DNA of 64,000 nt, from NCBI RefSeq assembly GCF_000014285.2, contig NC_008343.2:1762501-1826500 (forward strand). The letters run 5' to 3'. Under the pieces are notes generated by a model. That model worked only from the letters and a program-made list of their open reading frames with translations, was not told the DNA's origin and did no database searches. Position 1 is the first letter of the stretch, and each line of letters opens with the position of its first letter. Below are positions 58,464-64,000 of this stretch, one piece after another. The position numbers were made by a program, and so were the translations under genes. The DNA is from Granulibacter bethesdensis CGDNIH1 (GTDB lineage Bacteria > Pseudomonadota > Alphaproteobacteria > Acetobacterales > Acetobacteraceae).

Positions 58464-58724
58464 ATGCGCCTGACCCAGCTGTCGGTTGCCAGCCACAGTG
58501 TCATCGACCATATCGAGCCGCTCGGACCGGATGACGTCATCGCCCGGCGTCTGGGTGAGCTTGGCTTCGTCCCGGGTGAACCGGTGCGGATGATCGCGCA
58601 TGGCCCTCTGGGTGGCGATCCGGTGGCGGTGGAGATCGGCTTTACCCGCTTTGCCCTGCGTCAGGCCGAGGCTGATCGAGTCATCCTGCGCAGTGATCCG
58701 GGAGAACGTCTGGCGGCGGAGTAA
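58464..58724 (+). CDS. feoA: Ferrous iron transport protein A
   Basis: The protein has 86 residues and an SH3-like FeoA domain: MRLTQLSVASHSVIDHIEPL, the segment ARRLGELGFVPGEPVRMIAH, DPVAVEIGFTRFALRQAEAD. It is a small cytosolic partner that helps FeoB. AAGGAG lies seven bases before the ATG. The feoB gene starts 71 bases downstream. Confidence 0.88.
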   Translation: MRLTQLSVASHSVIDHIEPLGPDDVIARRLGELGFVPGEPVRMIAHGPLGGDPVAVEIGFTRFALRQAEADRVILRSDPGERLAAE

Positions 58725-58795
58725 TGATCTCCTCCCGCCTTCACCTTGCGGATGCGTCCGTTATTTCAGTTTCCCGATTGTAACGACTGGATCCG

Positions 58796-60643
58796 ATGTC
58801 AACGACAACACACCCGCTGCGCATTGCGCTCGTCGGCAATCCAAACTGTGGCAAGACGGCGCTGTTCAACCGGCTGACCGGCAGCCGCCAGAAAGTCGCC
58901 AACTATGCCGGTGTGACCATCGAGCGGAAATCAGGCCGCGTGACCACGCCAAGCGGGCGCTCCGTGCAGGTGCTGGATCTGCCCGGCACCTACAGCCTGC
59001 ATGCTGCCAGTCCCGATGAGGCCGTGACACGCGATGTCTGTCTCGGCCGGTATCGGGGGGAAGATCCGCCCGATCTGCTGCTCTGTGTCATTGCCGCCAC
59101 CAATCTGCGCCTGCATCTGCGCTTCCTGCTGGAAGTGAGGCAACTGGGCCGTCCGGTGGTGGCCGTCATCAACATGATGGATGCGGTCGAGAAACAGGGC
59201 CTTCATATTGATATTCCCCATCTGTCAGAGGCGTTGGGAATCCCGGTCGTCACCGCCATCGGCACACAGCGCAATGGAGCGGACAACCTGCTGCGCCTGC
59301 TGGATACGCTGCCGCCGGATCTGCCGCCCCCTCCCCCGACCAACACCAATGCTGATCTGCATGCCGAGGTTCGCGCCATGCTGGATCGCTGTATCACCCG
59401 CATCGCGCCGGAACGTCCGACACTGGAGGAAAGGCTGGATCGCTGGGTGCTGCATCCTGTCTGGGGGATGCTGCTGCTGACCCTGCTGATGTTCGCGATG
59501 TTTCAGGCCGTGTTTTCCTGGGCCAAGCCGATCATGGATTTCCTGCAGGATACCATGGACCATCTTGGCGACGTGGCGGGGACTGCCCTGCCGGAAGGCC
59601 CGTTGCGCGGCCTGATTTCCGATGGCGTGATCGCCGGGGCCGGCACCGTGATCGTGTTCCTGCCACAAATTCTGGTGCTGTTCCTGTGGATTCTGACGCT
59701 GGAGGCATCCGGCTATCTGCCCCGCGCCGCATTCCTGCTGGACCGTTTCATGGCGACAGCCGGGCTGAGCGGGCGTTCCTTCATTCCGCTGCTGTCCAGT
59801 TTCGCCTGTGCGGTGCCGGGGATCATGGCGGCCCGCACCATTCAGAACCCGCGGGACCGGATGCTGACCATCCTGATCGCGCCGCTGATGACCTGCTCCG
59901 CAAGACTGCCGGTCTATGCCTTGCTGATCGGCGCCTTCATCCCGGCCCATACGATTCTGGGCCTGTTCAATCTGCAGGGACTGGTTCTGTTCGCACTGTA
60001 TCTGGCAGGTATCCTCAGCGCTTTGCTGGTCGCCCGCGTGCTGAAACGTGGCACGGTAGAGGAACAACCCCTGTTGCTGGAGTTGCCCCCCTATCGTCTG
60101 CCCAGCCTGCGTAGTCTGGCCATCGAACTGTGGCAGCGCGCCTATATTTTCCTGCGTCGTGTGGGCACCATCATCGTCTCCGTCAGCATATTGCTATGGG
60201 CCTTGTCGAGCTTCCCCTCTCCACCACCCGGCGCAACCGGCCCGGCAATCAACTACAGCCTCGCCGGGCAGATTGGTCAGGCCATGCTGCTGGTGTTCGA
60301 GCCGATCGGATTCACCTGGCAGATCTGCATCGCCCTGATTCCCGGCCTCGCCGCACGGGAAGTCGCGGTCAGTGCGCTCGCCACCGTCTATTCGATTACG
60401 GCCGACAAGGATCATGCCGCTGAGAAGCTGATGCCGCTGCTCTCCTCGCAATGGAGCATGGCGACGGCGTTCTCTCTGATGGCGTGGTATGTTTATGCGC
60501 CGCAGTGCTTTTCCACGCTGGCGGTCATCCGACGGGAAACGGGGGGCTGGAAGATGGTCTGGATCAGCGCCGGATATCTGTTCGGACTGGCTTATCTGCT
60601 GTCTTTCCTGACCTATCGTATAACGCGCCTGTTCACCGGTTGA
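58796..60643 (+). CDS. feoB: Ferrous iron transporter B
   Basis: The protein has 615 residues, somewhat short for FeoB. It imports Fe(II) across the inner membrane. The N-terminal GTPase has G1 GNPNCGKTALFNRLTGS, G2 NYAGVTIERKSG, G3 DLPGTYSL and a G4 NMMD. The membrane part has gate motifs including FIPLLSSFACAVPGIMAART and later GLAAREVAVSALATVYS, with multiple hydrophobic helices. It follows feoA and precedes a Cys-rich partner, all one operon under the Fur-like site. Confidence 0.93.
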   Translation: MSTTTHPLRIALVGNPNCGKTALFNRLTGSRQKVANYAGVTIERKSGRVTTPSGRSVQVLDLPGTYSLHAASPDEAVTRDVCLGRYRGEDPPDLLLCVIAATNLRLHLRFLLEVRQLGRPVVAVINMMDAVEKQGLHIDIPHLSEALGIPVVTAIGTQRNGADNLLRLLDTLPPDLPPPPPTNTNADLHAEVRAMLDRCITRIAPERPTLEERLDRWVLHPVWGMLLLTLLMFAMFQAVFSWAKPIMDFLQDTMDHLGDVAGTALPEGPLRGLISDGVIAGAGTVIVFLPQILVLFLWILTLEASGYLPRAAFLLDRFMATAGLSGRSFIPLLSSFACAVPGIMAARTIQNPRDRMLTILIAPLMTCSARLPVYALLIGAFIPAHTILGLFNLQGLVLFALYLAGILSALLVARVLKRGTVEEQPLLLELPPYRLPSLRSLAIELWQRAYIFLRRVGTIIVSVSILLWALSSFPSPPPGATGPAINYSLAGQIGQAMLLVFEPIGFTWQICIALIPGLAAREVAVSALATVYSITADKDHAAEKLMPLLSSQWSMATAFSLMAWYVYAPQCFSTLAVIRRETGGWKMVWISAGYLFGLAYLLSFLTYRITRLFTG

Positions 60644-60662
60644 AGCCAGCCAGGAGGCCACC

Positions 60663-60893
60663 ATGCTCCAGTCCATCATCGCCGGGATCGCCGTCCTGAT
60701 CTGCGCTCTGTTCTGGATGCAGAAGCTTGCCCCCCGTGCCATGGCCCCGCTCTGGTCGGCTGTATCGGCTCTGCTGCGGCGGATGCAGGTGATGCCTGCG
60801 TTGGCCGAGCGTCTTTCTCCAGCCGCCTCCCCCTCCTCTACCGGATGCAAGGGATGCGACGGCTGCGGTGGAAGCAAGGGGGGATGCCACTGA
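60663..60893 (+). CDS. FeoB-associated Cys-rich membrane protein
   Basis: The protein has 76 residues. A single N-terminal membrane helix (SIIAGIAVLICALFWMQKLA) is followed by a short basic linker and a C-terminal Cys cluster, CKGCDGCGGSKGGCH. AGGAGG lies five bases before the ATG. Position 19 bases after feoB and the Cys pattern match small FeoB-associated proteins that may bind iron or stabilise FeoB. Confidence 0.7.
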   Translation: MLQSIIAGIAVLICALFWMQKLAPRAMAPLWSAVSALLRRMQVMPALAERLSPAASPSSTGCKGCDGCGGSKGGCH

Positions 60894-61120
60894 CTGATAT
60901 GAAGGGCAGACACCTGCCTGTCCGGGAAAAATATCCCTGAAACCGGCCATCCGGCAGAGTATTTGTCGGCTCGGCATGGTCAAAAATCTGTGCCTTGTCT
61001 TACGCCGGTATTCCATCCCAAAAGCACAGTGCAAACTGCCTTCGCACAAGAGGCAGGCTTGGGATGCCCATCGGGATACCCATTGGGATGACAAGACAAA
61101 CCGCCGGTTCAGGACGCCCC

Positions 61121-62131
61121 ATGGATAAGCCAGCCAGAATGCCGCCTTGTTATGGCCTGCTCGCAGCAAGGGATCTGACGGCGCGCACGCTGCTTACCGC
61201 GCCCGAGATCGAGGCCATTTTCTCCACCGGCGTGCCGGCAAAACCGATCTGGCTGCATCTGGATCTGCTGGATACCCGCGTGACCGAATTCATCCGCGCC
61301 TTGCCCGGGCTGCCGGAACAGGCTTGCGCGCTGCTGTGCGATCGCAATGAATCCTCTCATCTCGATACAGAGGATGACGCCCTCTGGGGCACCATTCCGG
61401 ATTTTGCGCATGAGGTCAGTGAAGAACCGGACCCGGCCTATATGGGTGTGCTGCATCTGGTGATGACGCCGACCATGCTGATCACGGCGCGTCGGCACCC
61501 GCTGCGGGCGCCTTCGGTGATCGGCTATGGTCAGGCCTCACTGGATACCACTGCCGCGCAATGGGATCATCTGATGCGGGCCATCATGGAAGGCATCAGC
61601 CGCGCCGCCAAGGTGCTGGCCCTGAAACTGGACAATATGGAGGACAGGCTGCTCCAGGGATATGAGGTCACACGCGACGAGCTGGCCGGGCTGCGCCGCT
61701 CCGTGCTGCTGCTGTATCGCCGGGTGGAGCCCACCGTAGAACTGTATGGTGAAATCGCCGAGATCGCCCCGGAATGGATCGGGGAAGCCGGACACGATAT
61801 GAGCCGCGTCACCTCCCGCCTTGAAAGCCTGAAGCGCAACGTCATGTCGTTGCAGGAACGGGGCCGTATCGCGCAGGATCAGCTTGCCGCCCGCAATGCG
61901 GAGGAGACCAATCACAGCCTGATGATCCTGTCCGTGCTGACCGCCATCCTGCTGCCGCCCACGCTGGTGACCGGTATTTTCGGCATGAACACCACGGGTT
62001 TGCCGGGGACCTCCGGCCCCGGCGGCACCTATATCGCGTTCATGGCGATCCTCGGCTCCGTCGCGGGAGCCTGCCTGCTGCTCAACAGGCTGGGGCTGCT
62101 GCGGTTCAGGTCGGAGAAAAAACGACGCTGA
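61121..62131 (+). CDS. CorA-family metal transporter, ZntB-like
   Basis: From ATG 61121 the protein has 336 residues; AGGA is seven bases upstream. A longer frame to 60995 has no ribosome site. The cytoplasmic domain is helical and acidic, with a long coiled helix (about residues 200-270). Two C-terminal membrane helices are joined at GMNTTGLPG, the GMN motif of CorA proteins, before the last helix. ZntB-type members move zinc by proton coupling. The ion cannot be deduced from the sequence alone. Confidence 0.82.
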   Translation: MDKPARMPPCYGLLAARDLTARTLLTAPEIEAIFSTGVPAKPIWLHLDLLDTRVTEFIRALPGLPEQACALLCDRNESSHLDTEDDALWGTIPDFAHEVSEEPDPAYMGVLHLVMTPTMLITARRHPLRAPSVIGYGQASLDTTAAQWDHLMRAIMEGISRAAKVLALKLDNMEDRLLQGYEVTRDELAGLRRSVLLLYRRVEPTVELYGEIAEIAPEWIGEAGHDMSRVTSRLESLKRNVMSLQERGRIAQDQLAARNAEETNHSLMILSVLTAILLPPTLVTGIFGMNTTGLPGTSGPGGTYIAFMAILGSVAGACLLLNRLGLLRFRSEKKRR

Positions 62132-62247
62132 TCCGGCTTCAATCCGGAACAAGGCAAAACCGTCGCAAATGCTTCACGGGACGAGGCAGACAGATTTTTC
62201 TACATCCTGCCTGAATTGTGCTGCCCAAAGCCCGTGAGGATACCGCT

Positions 62248-63165
62248 ATGAACGACCTTTCCAGCCCTATCGAAAAATCCTGGCTGGCGCTTGAGCTTGA
62301 GGACGATTTCGATGAAGAACTGGAACAGGAAATCGACGATAGCCGCCTTCCTGCCGCCTTGCGCGCATTGCAGAACCAGCACCGCAAAAGCACCATTGAT
62401 CGCGGACTGTATTTCCGTGAACTGCTGCGCCTGCAATCGGAGCTGGTAAAGCTTCAGGACTGGGTGGTCCATAACGGGCTGAAAGTCGTGGTGCTGTTCG
62501 AGGGTCGCGACAGCGCGGGCAAGGGCGGCGTCATCAAACGGATTACTCAGCGCATCAACCCGCGCGTAGCGCGTGTGGTGGCGCTGCCCGCCCCCTCTGA
62601 CCGCGAACGCACGCAATGGTATTTTCAGCGCTACATCGCCCATCTGCCGGCTGCCGGTGAGATCGTGCTGTTCGATCGCAGCTGGTATAATCGCGCCGGC
62701 GTGGAGCGCGTGATGGGCTTCGCCAGCGAATCACAGGTGGAGGATTTCTTCCGCGACGTGCCTGAGTTCGAGCGTATGCTGGTCCGCTCCGGCATCATTG
62801 TGGTGAAATACTGGTTCTCGATCACCGATCAGGAACAACAGCTGCGCTTCATGATGCGTATTCACGATCCGCTGAAGCAGTGGAAACTGTCCCCGATGGA
62901 TCTGCAATCCCGCGTGCGCTGGGAACACTATACCAAGGCCAAGGAAGAGATGTTCGAACGCACAAACATCCCCGAAGCCCCCTGGTATATCGTCGAGGGC
63001 AACGACAAGAAACGGGCGCGGCTGAACTGTATCTCGCACCTTCTGTCCCTGATCCCCTATGGCGATGTGCCACATGAACCAGTGGCATTGCCGGAAAGGG
63101 TATTCGATCCGCATTATGAACGCCGTACCTTGCCGGCAGAACTTTACGTGCCGGAAAACTACTGA
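62248..63165 (+). CDS. ppk2: Polyphosphate kinase 2
   Basis: The protein has 305 residues from ATG 62248, with GAGGA seven bases upstream; an alternative ATG at 62218 lacks one. The Walker-like loop is FEGRDSAGKGGVIKRI and the lid/catalytic segment is VLFDRSWYNRAGVERVMGFA. PPK2 moves phosphate between polyphosphate and nucleoside diphosphates. The N-terminal acidic helix (EDDFDEELEQEIDDSRLP) and length suggest class I. The frame is complete. Confidence 0.92.
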   Translation: MNDLSSPIEKSWLALELEDDFDEELEQEIDDSRLPAALRALQNQHRKSTIDRGLYFRELLRLQSELVKLQDWVVHNGLKVVVLFEGRDSAGKGGVIKRITQRINPRVARVVALPAPSDRERTQWYFQRYIAHLPAAGEIVLFDRSWYNRAGVERVMGFASESQVEDFFRDVPEFERMLVRSGIIVVKYWFSITDQEQQLRFMMRIHDPLKQWKLSPMDLQSRVRWEHYTKAKEEMFERTNIPEAPWYIVEGNDKKRARLNCISHLLSLIPYGDVPHEPVALPERVFDPHYERRTLPAELYVPENY

Positions 63166-63178
63166 TCAGAGCATGCAT

Positions 63179-63201
63179 TTTCCCGGTCTCATGGCCGGGA
63201 A
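63179..63201. terminator. Stem-loop between converging genes
   Basis: TTCCCGG (63180-63186) pairs with CCGGGAA (63195-63201) across a short loop, between ppk2 and the permease gene. T-runs are weak, so the call is tentative. Confidence 0.4.
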
Positions 63202-63209
63202 GCCTGTGC

Positions 63210-63971
63210 CTATCCATAGGCTCTGAGAAAGCTGCCGATAATCGAGACCAGCATCAGCGTCATGAAAACGGTCCGCAACAGACGGGCGCTTTTGTGGATC
63301 ACCACACTGCCACCGATCTGTGCTCCCAGAAAAGAACCTGCCCCCATGATCAGGGCGCGCCGGTAATCAACCGCGCTGCTGCTGATCAAAATCGACAACG
63401 CCGCGATGTTGCCTGCCATGTTCAGAGGATTTGCATACATCGTGGCCGCATTGATGCGCAGTTGATAGGTCCGGCTGAGGGCCACGGTCCAGATCGATCC
63501 AGTGCCGGGACCGAAAAAACCGTTATAGAACCCGATCACGACACCCAGAGGTTGCAATTTGCAGGGATGAGGCGGCAATCGGGCCTCTCCCGCCACATCC
63601 TTGCGATCGGATGACAACACGTAATACAGAAATACACCGAGCAACATCCACGGCACCAAACGCTTCAGAAAAACCTCTGAAACAATTTGCAGCAACATGG
63701 CTCCGGCCAGCGCTCCCACCACCGTGCAGAGCAAACCACGCCGGAGAGGGGAAAAATCCATTCCTCCCTGACGCCGGAATTTCAGGGTGGCAGAAAGCTG
63801 TCCCAACACAGATTGCAGCTTGTTGGTGCCGAAGACGGCCACTGTCCCCATACCCGTCAGGCCGAGTGCCGGAACGCAGATCAATCCACCACCCCCTGCC
63901 ACTGTATCGACCACTCCGGCACAAAAAGCCGCCGCGAACAGAAATACATCCAGCGCCCAGGAAAGGTGCAT
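63210..63971 (-). CDS. TauE/SafE-family membrane permease (TSUP)
   Basis: The protein has 253 residues. It starts MHLSWALDVFLFAAAFCAGV and contains about seven or eight hydrophobic helices. The TSUP signatures are VDTVAGGGGLICVPALGLTG and FYNGFFGPGTGSIWTVALSR. Family members export sulfite, sulfoacetate or related anions; the substrate here is unknown. It is complete within the window and converges with ppk2. Confidence 0.85.
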   Translation of the reverse strand: MHLSWALDVFLFAAAFCAGVVDTVAGGGGLICVPALGLTGMGTVAVFGTNKLQSVLGQLSATLKFRRQGGMDFSPLRRGLLCTVVGALAGAMLLQIVSEVFLKRLVPWMLLGVFLYYVLSSDRKDVAGEARLPPHPCKLQPLGVVIGFYNGFFGPGTGSIWTVALSRTYQLRINAATMYANPLNMAGNIAALSILISSSAVDYRRALIMGAGSFLGAQIGGSVVIHKSARLLRTVFMTLMLVSIIGSFLRAYG

Positions 63972-64000
63972 TTTATTGTGACGGCTTTCAAAGCAGCAGG

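Overview
The window looks like chromosomal DNA of an acetic-acid-bacterium-type alphaproteobacterium (Acetobacteraceae, Granulibacter-like). This is inferred from the GC-rich coding style, the bet operon, the feo operon with its Cys-rich partner, the PPK2 and KatE types, and the AIDA-repeat and Hint proteins. The assignment is from memory of such genomes, not from a search.

Region 1 (about 1-18.7 kb) is the right part of a temperate myovirus-type prophage. Nearly everything is on the minus strand. From right to left it holds an S24 (CI-like) repressor on plus, a short early operon, and then a late operon: small and large terminase, portal, DUF2213 protein, decoration protein, major capsid protein, connector proteins, neck terminator, tail sheath, tail tube, tail assembly chaperone with a probable -1 frameshift product, and tape measure. 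The late operon runs off the left edge. Between the early and late blocks (about 11.7-15.1 kb) lie a c-type cytochrome, an outer-membrane porin and a small lipoprotein, each outside the phage operons; the first two have their own terminators. They look like moron cargo or an insertion. The right edge abuts a truncated antitoxin/PIN-toxin pair.

Region 2 (about 19-24.1 kb) is ordinary chromosome: a hypothetical protein, an NAD(P)-binding reductase, a large-subunit catalase, and two small secreted or unknown proteins, with a toxin-like relic between them.

Region 3 (24.3-42.5 kb) is the most unusual part. It is a tandem array of five giant paralogues on the minus strand (copies A-E from left to right). 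Each has an AIDA-type strand-loop-strand repeat passenger, a linker, a conserved beta domain, a glycine-rich RTX-like block and a common C-terminus. Copies C and E share an 890-base block with no mismatch. Copies B and E each show a one-base frame disruption near the 5' end. The last codons of a sixth copy survive beside betA. The array therefore looks actively recombining, with intact and broken cassettes. A secreted S8 protease at 55.6 kb carries the same C-terminal domain, which suggests a shared export signal. A Hint-domain surface-type protein lies at 48.5 kb.

Region 4 (42.4-64 kb) holds core and stress genes: betIBA (choline to glycine betaine), ffh, a serine hydrolase, infC (apparently starting at ATA), thrS, an SrpA-like periplasmic catalase, the kexin-like protease, feoAB with a Cys-rich partner and a Fur-box-like site, a CorA/ZntB transporter, a PPK2 kinase and a TauE/SafE permease.
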